Below, piece by piece: positions 54,901-63,200 of a stretch of 64,000 bases of DNA (positions are counted from its first letter, which is position 1; the number at the start of each line of letters is the position of its first letter). This DNA comes from Strigamia acuminata (lineage: Eukaryota; Arthropoda; Chilopoda; Geophilomorpha; Linotaeniidae). The stretch covers positions 7,723,601 through 7,787,600 of the forward strand of contig OX442324.1 of assembly GCA_949358305.1 (NCBI GenBank), written 5' to 3'. The notes beneath the pieces are model-generated. The model was not told the origin of the DNA and did no database searches. It was given only the letters and a program-made list of their open reading frames with translations. The position numbers and the translations under genes were made by a program.

Positions 54901-55528
54901 CTATGACCAGCGGGGTTGCCCAATCCGAAAATGCGATTGGTTGGTAAATTCCATCCGCAACTCCCTTTTCCAGTTCCTTTTCCACTGCCGTACGCAAGGC
55001 TACAGGTACAGGCCTCGCACGAAAGAAGCGCGGCTTCACACCTTCTTTGAGGTAAAGTTGTACAGGGGGACCTGTATATACACCCAAAGAGGCCTCAAAA
55101 ACATCCTTGTACTCCTGAAGCAACAGTCTCAATACAGTGTCCTCCTCTTCCAATTCCGCAATTAAGTCTTGTGGGGTCCTTGACCCATTGATCCCGTGGT
55201 GCATCCCTTGTTGTCTCTCCAGCCTGTTGATCAGGAAAGTTTTCACAGAACGAGATTGCCTCGTGGCTTCCCTGCCCAGCAGTATTGTGGCCTGACCAGC
55301 AGTGACCAAGAACCGCAACTTCACTTCTTCATCTCCTACCCTAACCGGCAGGTAGATCTCCCCAAGTGCGGGTCTCCTTTCGCCAAAATAACCAATCAAC
55401 GTAATGTTGGTCGGTTGTACAGGCCATGTCACGTTGCTTAAGGTCATCCACTTCATCAAAGTATCTCTAGAGATCAACGAGTATCTTGAACCAGTGTCCA
55501 CTGTTGCTACCACGGGGATCTTGCCAAG
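51980..55528 (-). CDS. pol: Element I Pol (protease, RT, RNase H, integrase)
   Basis: About 1180 codons directly after the gag UGA and in the same frame (gag stop 55531-55529). There is no ATG at the start, so it must be made as Gag-Pol by readthrough, or the stop is a mutation. Protease DTGS five to ten residues in; RT with YQDD near residue 313; RNase H with VVDASPVG and TDHKPL; integrase H2C2 (HEGHHG...CVVCQQH), then IDFAGP, SDNATTF and GRAERAV for D, D and E; tail rich in Pro and Glu. RT and integrase features recall the Mag or K02A2.6-like lineage. The frame is intact, and the 1313-bp repeats are nearly identical, so it is recent. Stop at 51980-51982. Confidence 0.93.
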   Translation of the reverse strand, partial: LGKIPVVATVDTGSRYSLISRDTLMKWMTLSNVTWPVQPTNITLIGYFGERRPALGEIYLPVRVGDEEVKLRFLVTAGQATILLGREATRQSRSVKTFLINRLERQQGMHHGINGSRTPQDLIAELEEEDTVLRLLLQEYKDVFEASLGVYTGPPVQLYLKEGVKPRFFRARPVPVALRTAVEKELEKGVADGIYQPIAFSDWATPLVIVDKKDGTVRLCGDYRSTVNPAILPDPYPLPRVSDIMAKLGGKKYFTKLDIRQAYQQVLLTQASSFIAAINTHKGLYAVKRLPFGTISSSGVFQRIMDTMFADLDDVSPYQDDILIATDTYEEHVKVVREVLRRLRKANLRLVRRKCEFFRTQVAYLGFQVDSRGIRPSGDNVAAIKKMPAPNNLQELRSFLGMVQFYLQFLPHFAEVAEPLRELLQGNASWEWTQRRATAFNTIKEMITSESLLVHYSLHHPLFLVVDASPVGVGAVLNHVLDNGEERPVLYASKSLSPTQRRYSQTDREALAIIYAVQKFHQFLCGRKFRIVTDHKPLLGIFGVTNPTPNIISPRMLRWTIILAGYNYSIEHRPGLDIPVADALSRLPLPATKITEQWEQELEEEQHVRFLVEDSIITREQLEMATLLDDDLHHVMQYVRNGWPDKVKASLQPFKSRKTELSVHHDILLWGHRVIIPPSLRKKAMDLLHEGHHGIVMMKNKAAATIWWPGITMAIEQYVAQCVVCQQHQHAPPRDNPVSWPRPARPWSRIHIDFAGPVKGKMFLILVDSLTGWMHVDLVPSTSSAAAIAVIKRKCADFGLPDTIVSDNATTFTSEEFKGFIRRNGLLHLFSPAFHPQSNGRAERAVQTFKGKLVKMGMVNIQEQLDKFLFYQHSTPGADGKSPAALMLQGHFKTHLDTLKPTVGAAQEDRRPPKRILAPGQEVWARSYRKGDATWIPAIVKTRKGDVVYETQRMDTQEVNDRHINQLRPRYPQAGEQVIAPRETQDTIVPNVPWNPMPEEPRPRKSGRQHTVIVTRTVPVPVMEPVPVAGPANTGANVVLPEVQPTPGPSGLARTEVQKTPRVVLRTMKDRTAPVRRMLAPPPFDVTPRTRAQFDLFHQRRLQQAANGVTAPPAVQPTDEQMQPDTRSTDSEEEYDDAEEEIQDPKDPDYQPSRRSLDYIDRNLGNRADDMVLRSHSAGGPR

Positions 55529-55531
55529 TCA
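55529..55531 (-). promoter_or_regulatory. Candidate UGA-C readthrough codon between I gag and pol
   Basis: Minus AUG UGA CUU. Gag and Pol are in one frame with no other stop between them, and the base after UGA is C, the leakiest context known. Readthrough as in some retroviruses would give Gag-Pol. A simple stop mutation cannot be excluded from one copy. Confidence 0.5.
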
Positions 55532-56590
55532 CATTGACATGCGGAAGGGGTCATCCTGGTCATAATCGGGATTCTTGATTTGGCATCCCGGTTGAGTGAC
55601 CGAGGGAACATAATTCATTGGGGTGCAACTCTGCTGAAAGTGCTGGTACGCAGGCCTTTGACCACCACCGCGTGCGCGTCCGCGTCCGGTACGCCCTCCT
55701 TGACCACGCTGTTGGGTCCCAGACGGCCCTGCATTTGCATCCCGCATCTGCATCGGTTGACCACGACCTGTCTGTTGCACCTGTTGCCTCATGGGACAAT
55801 CTCTTTTCAGGTGTCCCACTTCACCGCAATACCAACAGGCACCGTAAGGTAAACCACCTCGCGGGCGCACAGGGGTGGACTGACCAGTGCTCACAAAAGG
55901 CCTTTGTGGCAACACCACACCCTTGGTATAAACATGGGCCATAGGGGGCTGAGAGCTGTAAGCCACCATGCTAGCGGGAACCATGGGTAAAACCATATCT
56001 CTTCCGCTATCTGGTTCGAAACATGTAGTGGCTTGCATGTCCGCCACACCAGCTGCGGCGCCTTCGAATGCCATGGCCATCTCCATTGCCTCCTTTAAGG
56101 TTTTGGGCTTTTGCAGGAGAATATACTGCGTTGCCGTGGCATTCCCCAGTCCCTCAATCAACTGGTCCATGACCGCAAAGTCCACCTGCTTGGAGTCTCC
56201 GTAATCTCCCTTCTCTGCAAGACCGCGGAGAACAGCAACATACGCGGCTACAGACTCCTTTGGCTGGCGTACTCGCTTGCGTAACCGGTTCCGGATAATA
56301 ATTGGAGGCACCGCCGGACTAAAGTATGCCTTTATCTTTTCGACTATGTCCTCATAAGTCATATCCGAAATCTTTGTCGGAGCAGTCAACTTGTGTAGCA
56401 GGGCATGGGTATCTGCGCCCATCGAGGCCACCAAGAACATCTTCAAATTTTCCTTATCCGAATAGAATTTGTGTAGCTTCGCCATGAACTCGAACCGTTC
56501 AACCCACAAACTCCAATCCGTCTCGGTTTTGCCTTGAAATGGGGGCACGTGCGCCACATAGGCTGTCCCAGCTCCGCTTGTTGACGCCAT
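55529..56590 (-). CDS. gag: Element I Gag
   Basis: First in-frame ATG 56590-56588 (MASTSGAG); the frame is open further upstream with an acidic DSDDDPEL stretch but no ATG. Helical Gag core (PPFQGKTETDW to AMEMAMAFEG) and one CCHC knuckle CWYCGEVGHLKRDCP followed by a Gly/Arg-rich RNA-binding segment. Stop UGA at 55531-55529, followed by C. The first 136 codons lie in the 1313-bp repeat. Confidence 0.9.
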   Translation of the reverse strand: MASTSGAGTAYVAHVPPFQGKTETDWSLWVERFEFMAKLHKFYSDKENLKMFLVASMGADTHALLHKLTAPTKISDMTYEDIVEKIKAYFSPAVPPIIIRNRLRKRVRQPKESVAAYVAVLRGLAEKGDYGDSKQVDFAVMDQLIEGLGNATATQYILLQKPKTLKEAMEMAMAFEGAAAGVADMQATTCFEPDSGRDMVLPMVPASMVAYSSQPPMAHVYTKGVVLPQRPFVSTGQSTPVRPRGGLPYGACWYCGEVGHLKRDCPMRQQVQQTGRGQPMQMRDANAGPSGTQQRGQGGRTGRGRARGGGQRPAYQHFQQSCTPMNYVPSVTQPGCQIKNPDYDQDDPFRMSM

Positions 56591-57496
56591 TCCGGATAGA
56601 CTTGTCTGCGACTCCTGGTTTACGCCAGCTACCAATTCCGGGTCATCGTCACTATCCACCGCCGCGGGGTATCTTGTCAGTCCTGACTCCGTGATTGCGA
56701 TGAAATCCGGTCCAACAATCCAGATAGGTGCAACAATTCAGTGAGTGCTCTCACTTCCCAGACCTGCCCTGACCCCCTTCCCGTAGGTACTTCTCCGTGG
56801 AGCTAAGCTGGGTTCAGCACTGGCCAGCCTCTCCTGGGAGGTGGCTTGATGTGTGCAGCTATTATCCCCTTACCGTACCCTAGTGGGAAAAGGAAACCCT
56901 AGCACTACCTAAGCTGAGAGCTAATAATGACATAGTGTTGCGTTGGCATTGTCAGGGGCATTCTATGGGCTCTTTGTTTCCTGGTGTCATTGTTGCGGCC
57001 CTTTGTTGTTCAGATGATGGCTGGAGTCATTGTTGACCTCCTGGTGGCAGAATTGTAGGTTAGGCTTAATAACCCTAGATAGGCCTAACTGGGCCTAGTA
57101 ACTCTAGCAAGTCCCAAGTAATACTAGTTAGGCCTAAGCCAGGCCTAACTATCTGAAAATACAGAAAAGAAAGACAGAATCTATTCCAAAAAAAAAATTT
57201 TAAAGATACAGTTTACCCTGTCTCTACTCCTGGGTCCTGTCCCTGTCAGGGTGCCACTTTACCATCTTTGCCCTGGAGATGGGAAATAAAACACAGGAAA
57301 CCAGTTGGGCCAAAACTTCATCCTCCACTCTTCTAAACAGAGTAGATTTATTTGTCAGTAACCTGACCAACTGTCACTAGAGGGAAAAAGATGAAAGCTA
57401 CATGCTGCTTTGTACATTGTATTATTGACAATACAATGTACTAATTCAATGCACTAAAGCCTGCATAAATTCCTTGTGGTGTTAATACACCACAGT
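56184..57496 (-). repeat. Element I right repeat: 5' LTR, leader and gag start
   Basis: Minus: LTR from 57494 (TGTGGTG) to about 57257, primer-site candidate TGGCACCCTGACAGGGAC (57256-57239), leader with TAGGCCTAA palindromes (57058-57152), gag start. The LTR end does not finish in CA where I place the primer site, so this boundary is uncertain. Confidence 0.75.
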
Positions 57497-57497
57497 A

Positions 57498-58466
57498 TTC
57501 GGCAACACCGCCGTTATGCTGGTTTACGTAGATGACATTGTTTTATTTTATGCATCCGACAGTGCCTTCAAACAACTGATTCAGCTCATCAGTTCGAAAT
57601 TCGACATCGTGAACCTCGGCCCGATTACCAAGCTTTTAGGCGTCGAATTCATCCGCAACGCCGGACGCACGTTCATCACCCAACGTGGCTATATCGCAAA
57701 GATTGTTAAGAAGTTCGGGACGACGACTAACAACCTCGTTAAAGTGCCAGTGACCCCTGGAACCACACTCGTCAGAGGGTCAACCGAAAATTTGGAGGAT
57801 TTTCCTTACCGATCTCTAATCGGCTCATTACTGTTCCTGGCATCGAGAACACGTCCCGATATTCTATATTCCGTCATCGCTCTCGCACAGTTCAACACGT
57901 GCTATAATCGAACCCACATCCGCGCTTTGTTACAGGTTCTGCAGTACGTGGCAAATACTGCAGACCTTTGCATCGAACTATCCGGTTGTGCTTCCAGCCA
58001 ACTATCAGCTTACACCGATGCATCGTGGGCGAGCGACCCGGAAACGTCATTGAGCTTCGGAGGATACATTGTATATGTCGGAAACGTGCCCATCGGCTGG
58101 TCATGCCGCAAACAATCGACAGTGGCATGCTCTACTATGGAAGCGGAATTTATCGCCCTAGTAGAGTGTGTGAAAGAACTTTTCTGGCTCGACCACGTCT
58201 ACACCGATTTTCCGATTCTCAATCGACTGTCTCGACCCATCGTATATTCCGACGCCCTGGCCTCTATTCAATTTACGTCCAATGACATCGAGAACGCGAA
58301 AACGAAACACATTCGCGTGAAATATCATTGGCTCAGGGAGTGGTTTACGGCGGGAGTCTTCGATCTTCGAAAAGTGGCCGGCGAGATTAACATCGCGGAC
58401 ATTTTTACAAAATGGCTCGCATCAGACCGTTTACGATCACTGACTTCGAAGATCTTCCGAGCATAA
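57498..58466 (+). pseudogene. gag-pol: Element F RT (YVDD) and RNase H beyond I
   Basis: Continues F after I: LVYVDDIVLFY, then RT thumb, RNase H with TDASWASD, SCRKQSTVACSTMEAEF, HIRVKYHWLREWF and ADIFTKWL; stop at 58464-58466. It is free of stops. After 58466, 219 bp of 3' untranslated sequence lead to the polypurine tract GAAGAGGGGATT (58674-58685). Confidence 0.93.
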
Positions 58467-58685
58467 CCTTATCGTGACATTCCTACTTTGTTTTCACCCG
58501 ACTTCGAGGATCATCGAGTTTCTGAGGGAATTTTCGGGCTTCCTTTGAGAAGAGTTCTTCAATGACAGTACCCGGCTCGATGATTCGAAATTTTATTGTT
58601 TTCCATTTTTCAAATGTTTATATACTGTAATTCCAGTACCCGATTACTTTTATCCCCTGTAAATATTTCCATCGAAGAGGGGATT

Positions 58686-59237
58686 TGTTGGTCTAAAGAC
58701 CACATATTATCGATGAATATATTTATTTTGTTTATCTTTCACATAGTATTTAGATATTCAGCGTATATTAATTATTATTTGATTGTTTTCAATATTCATG
58801 TTTATTTAGCGCTGTCACATATGTAATTCCATATAGTGTTTATATTCTCATATGATTTGTTCTTCAATTCAATGATTTATTCTGTATAATATCAATTACC
58901 GGCACTAGGTGCCACTACACATTGTTTTTCCAATCCAAGATGGCGCGACACGTTGGTTTTTGCTACTTGGATACTTTTCACCTAATTCGTAATGTATTTT
59001 CGTTTTTATAAAGAGTTTTATTTATTATAAACACAGTGTGTTTATTCCATAGCACCTTAAGTGCAATTCACGGTGATTATAAGCGATATTACGTCGCGCA
59101 CCTCGTTTTGTTGCATCGCCGATGTTCGTGCGTGAAGCACGACTCCATTATCGGAATTAACCGTCGCACATTTGCGACGCCTTGTGCACGCTTCCCATTC
59201 GGTATTTCCACCGAATATTGCGCACTCCTCTGCTACA
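58686..59237 (+). repeat. Element F 3' LTR
   Basis: 552 bp, pair of 44870-45421. Differences noticed near 58727, 58849 and 58925. CCAAGATGGCGCG at about 58935. GTAAA duplication follows at 59238-59242. Confidence 0.94.
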
Positions 59238-59242
59238 GTAAA

Positions 59243-59299
59243 TTCTCAAACTTAATCCTTTTCATTCCTGCATTTTGGTCCACTCCTAGCCAATGTAGA
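59243..59299 (-). other. Element E leader, part next to the primer site
   Basis: Short piece of E leader between the F duplication and the E primer site. No gene. Confidence 0.75.
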
Positions 59300-59310
59300 G
59301 GCCCATAACC
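59300..59310 (-). other. Element E primer-binding site, internal tRNA-iMet (copia type)
   Basis: Minus GGTTATGGGCC, 1 nt from the E 5' LTR, identical to the G site. Confidence 0.8.
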
Positions 59311-59311
59311 T

Positions 59312-59618
59312 TGTTAGTTTAGTAGAGTCACAGTGAGTGGACATGAAATGAGAAAACCATCTTTGTGGCAGGAAACAGGTTGAGAAGCAACCAAGCCATT
59401 TAATAACTGAGAAAACAAGAGAAGGAAAGTGGCGCCCTCTCTGTACAAATTAAGTAAACATAAAAAAGCATAGCCTATAGGCAGAGAGGTGCATTAAAGT
59501 TAAATACAATAACATGCAATAAAGGTAAATAACAATATGACACTTATAACATTATACATTTAAATATCAAATGAATAAATAAACAATATACAATGTATAC
59601 ACAGGTCTAAGATTAACA
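59312..59618 (-). repeat. Element E 5' LTR
   Basis: 307 bp, pair of 23793-24099 with two differences (GGCGCC for GGCACC; CAGGTC for CATGTC). The GAATT duplication follows. Confidence 0.92.
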
Positions 59619-59811
59619 GAATTAAGAGAAAACACTGGACACAGCATGATGCTGTGTGTTAAATAGCAATAAACAAATGTATAAGATCTAAATAAACAAA
59701 TATCATCTGATATAAATAAAAACGAGATAAATACATCGAAGATAGATAATTAACCAATAAGAATATGATTTTATGTCACATCGACATAACTGGCGGTCCT
59801 ATAGACCAACA
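59619..59811 (-). repeat. Element B 5' LTR, outer part
   Basis: Includes the GAATT duplication (59619-59623) and the outer part of the B LTR, matching 5640-5832 with one difference. It ends CCAACA at 59811 and is followed by GACAG, the B target duplication. Confidence 0.93.
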
Positions 59812-60294
59812 GACAGCCCCATTACCGTGCACCAATAACGTCGAGCCGACGTTCACCGCTACGAGGAAGCGATTGCGACGACCGGATCCCGCAATTCGCC
59901 CATCTTAACAGCGAAAAAGTGTATTTACCATTTTGTCGTGAAACTCTGTTACATTTAAGTTTTTGTTCGGGTTTCCCTCTTAGTATCGGTGCCACCCTAC
60001 GTCCAGTCGGGCACGTGGCACTGTATTCTTGTCTGGGCTTGTTCACGGCCACCCAACCGATCCCGCGACCCCAGGTGGTCGGACGGAAGAGTTGGGGAAC
60101 GACCAGTCAAGGTTTGATCGCCGCTCTTATAGCGGTTTGCCCACGGGTGGAATTGTTTTTTCGCCTTCATTTTTGGTGGGTGACAAGTGTGCACTGTGTG
60201 TTTTGATTCTAGTGAAGTGTTTTGTGCGGAATAATTTCCGAATTTAGTGATTTTTCGTGCATCCTTTATTACTATTGTGCATTGTGTCGTCGTG
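59812..60294 (+). other. Right fragment of the element J leader
   Basis: Leader of J after B: GACAG duplication, then about 480 bp to gag. It has the stem-loop (60049-60078) and is related in that block to the B, C and F leaders. No gene. Confidence 0.7.
60049..60078 (+). promoter_or_regulatory. Leader stem-loop, element J
   Basis: CCACC (60049-60053), then a loop with ATCCCGCGACCCC, then GGTGG (60074-60078); 217 nt before gag. One stem pair fewer than in B, C and F. Confidence 0.5.
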
Positions 60295-63200
60295 ATGTCA
60301 AAACACGACGACTATAAGGATATAAAGAAACTCGACGGCACGAACTATGCTACGTGGTCGGTGCAGGTTCAGCTGCTCCTCAAATATAACGGTGTTTGGG
60401 GCCACGTGGATGACACGGAAAAACAACCGCCTGACACCGCCACAGCCAAGGAGAAAAGGGACTTCAAAGTCCGGGAGGACAAAGCCATGTCAACCCTTTG
60501 CATGAGTTGCGCAGAACCTCAGCAAGTTATTGCCGTCTCTTGTCCCACTGCTGCAAAAGTCTGGGAAGCGTTGAAAGACGCTTATCAACCGACGACGAGG
60601 GCACGCCGCGCTCGACTGCGCCGTGATTTTTTGAACATGAAAATGTTAGAAGGCGAGGAAATGCTCGTTTTCACGGGGCGAGTCGATCGGAAGGTCACGG
60701 AATTAAAAGACGTGAAAATCGACGTCTCCGACGAGTTCCACGCTTTCCAGTATTTGGACCACCTACCCCCACAATATGAGAACATTAAGCAGACAGCATA
60801 TCATTGGGAAGATGCTGAATTCACGGCTAAAAACGTGAAAGAGAGGTTGCTTGGCGAATACAATCGCCTTTATGAATCAAGCAACGAATTCGGTGTCCTA
60901 ACTCAACAAATGGACAATACTGCATTCTTTTCCAAGCAAAAATGGAAACCACGTGGGAAACCTTCGACAGCTGCTGGGCCCTCACGGGGCACTTGTTTTA
61001 ATTGTGGAGGGACGGGTCACTTTGCCAGAGAGTGCCCGTCGCCGCCAAAACAGCAAGGAGCTTTTGGGACTTTTCCTGCCGCTGCTGGTTCGCCAGCCCA
61101 ATTAAATCGAGGAAGTGGACGCGGCAGGGGCCGTGGAAAAGGGCAACAGAGAGCGAATCTCACACAGCTGGACTTGTATGCAGATGAGCCCCACACTTTA
61201 TACTCGGCAGTATTGGAGGAAAAACCTGCGCAACCATTGTCCCTTGTGTCGCACGGCAATTGTGATTCCCAATGGTACGTGGACACAGGGGCGACCGACC
61301 ATTTCTCTTTCAACCGGAGTTGGTTCTCGGACTTTAGACCGCTGTCTAACTTCAGCGTACAGCAAGGTGAAGGCAAATCGAAAATCGAAGGAGTCGGCAA
61401 TGTTGTCATCACCACGCTTTATGGAACTCGACATAGGGACATTACTTTGAAAAATGTTTTCTTCGCACTCAATTTTCGGAAAAATCTCATCTCACTTGGA
61501 CGCACCGATGAGGCTGGGATGTGCACATTTGTCAAAAATGGGGAAATGTTTATTTATAAAGATAAGATCGAAGAACCATCGATTACGGCAGTTCGGACTT
61601 CAAATAGATTGTATAAAGTCAACTGTCGTATCGAGGTTGAAAGTGTAAACACAGCTGCATTAACTGCGCAACAGAATGCGGCTGCTAACCTCGACTTGAT
61701 CAAATCATCTGTCAAAGATTACTATTTTATTCTGGTGGACGACTATTCACGGTATATGTGGATAATTATGATGAAAACCAAAGGGGAAGTTTTGGGCCAC
61801 TTCAAGCGGTGGCTAACTGAAGTGGAAAGGACAACTTCTAGAAAAGTCAAATGTATTAAAACAGATAATGGCGGGGAATTCATATCTCGGGATTGGGACA
61901 CTTATGCTTCCAAAATAGGACTGAAATGCATTCGAACAAATGCGTACTCTCCGGAAATGAATTCCGTGGCTGAAAGGGCCAACCGTACAATTATTAGCGG
62001 GGTGAGGGCTTTAATGCTCGAGAACAGTTTCCCCTATCCCCTTTGGGCTGAATTGGCGACTTCGATCGTCTACTTGAAAAATAGGTTCCCACACCAGGGG
62101 ATTGAAGGTAAAACGCCTTACTCGATATTTTTCAATAAGAAATTATCTTTACGACACATTAAGTGCATTGGGTCGAAGACTTTTGTTCATGTTCCATCCC
62201 AAACCCGCAAAGGCAAATTGGAGGGTAGAGCATGGGCAGGGGCATTGGTTGGCTATGCCATCTCAACTAGGGGCTATAGGATCTGGGACCCTAAAACGAA
62301 TCAAGTTTTTGCGTCAAAACACGTGCGGATCTTCGAGGACTCGTATTGGTAGGAGATTGGGAAGAGATTACAGACTCCAGTTCGACAACCTCAAGGGGGA
62401 TCCAAAGAATTTAAGAGTTTTGGCTACTCTTCCTCCGACACCGAGGAAGATGACGATGATTCCGTTGCCCCTGTTGGACAGCCACCACCCCATATGCCGC
62501 CTCCTATCCCGCTACACATTCCGCCCCCTATCCCATCTAGAACCCCAGGGCCTGCTTTGAAGCCAAATGTGCAGCAAGCAATTGAATTGCCTGCAATTGA
62601 AGTTGGTCCTATTAGAGATGATGAGGAGATTGGTGGGGCACAGGGAAATGATGGGGATAATCCAGTTGAAGAAATTGGTGGGGTGAAGGGGGATGATGAG
62701 AATTTCTTTAATGTTTATCCTTACGACGATGAGGATCCTGATTTGGCACCCCCTCCTGGGGTACAAACTCGTCGTGGTTCGGGTAAAAAAGGAAAAGTGA
62801 AAGAGAAAGAAACCCCAGACCCAATGTTATTGCCGCTGGACATGACGAAATGGAGAAGAGTCCAGTCTGTCCGCAAAGCCGGGGCAACGGTTGGAAAAGT
62901 TGACGTTGTTTATTTCTCGCCCAATGACGACAAACTTAGAAGTCGAACTGATGTTGCACGGTGGTGCGACGGAGAAGGTTACGCATACGATTCGAACCTT
63001 TTCGACTTCAAAACGTTAGAAGGGGAGGAACCCTTACCTTTTGCGGGGTTTTGTGCAGTTGAGCCCGACACCTACGAGGAGGCGATCGAGGGCATTAACA
63101 AGCCCTACTGGAAAGGGGCCATAAAGGACGAGATAGACATTTTTGATGAACGAGAAGTCTATCGTGAAATTGACAAGCCTAAAGACGTACAGCTTTTGGG

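Larger units (their letters stand above)
50469..57494 (-). mobile_element. Gypsy element I (Mag/K02A2.6-like) with a truncated tandem copy
   Basis: Minus-strand Ty3/gypsy. A 1313-bp direct repeat (50469-51781 and 56184-57496, offset 5715, one difference noticed) contains LTR, leader and the first part of gag. The left repeat therefore is more than an LTR: it is LTR plus the start of a second element copy, cut within gag at 50469. Right flank GTATT; the left flank lacks it because of the truncation. It sits in F RT. Confidence 0.8.
44870..59237 (+). mobile_element. Copia element F, complete from LTR to LTR, carrying I
   Basis: Plus-strand copia inserted in the E leader, duplication GTAAA at 44865-44869 and 59238-59242. 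552-bp LTRs, iMet primer site, 1-kb leader, gag-pol split in RT by I. Without I it is about 7.3 kb. About three LTR differences were noticed. It is close to B and C. Confidence 0.94.
23793..59618 (-). mobile_element. Copia element E, complete from LTR to LTR but split by G and F
   Basis: Minus-strand copia: 5' LTR 59618-59312, half-tRNA primer site, leader (59300-59243, then F, then 44864-43810), gag-pol (43809-42038, then G, then 26726-24138), polypurine tract, 3' LTR 24099-23793. The GAATT duplication is present at 23788-23792 and 59619-59623, inside the B LTR. Without guests it is about 6.1 kb. LTRs of 307 bp differ at two positions by eye. Confidence 0.92.
5285..59811 (-). mobile_element. 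Copia element B, complete from LTR to LTR but split by K, C and E
   Basis: Reads on the minus strand: 5' LTR (59811-59619 plus 23792-23433), tRNA-iMet primer site (23430-23413), leader (to 22438, then C, then 18751-18650), gag-pol (18649-16731, then K, then 8277-6041), polypurine tract and 3' LTR (5832-5285). The outer flanks are GACAG on both sides (5280-5284 and 59812-59816), the 5-bp duplication expected of a copia integrase. Without guests it is about 6.6 kb. The two 548-bp LTRs differ at about four positions by eye. It is dead: an internal RT deletion, one stop codon and three inserted elements. Confidence 0.9.
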
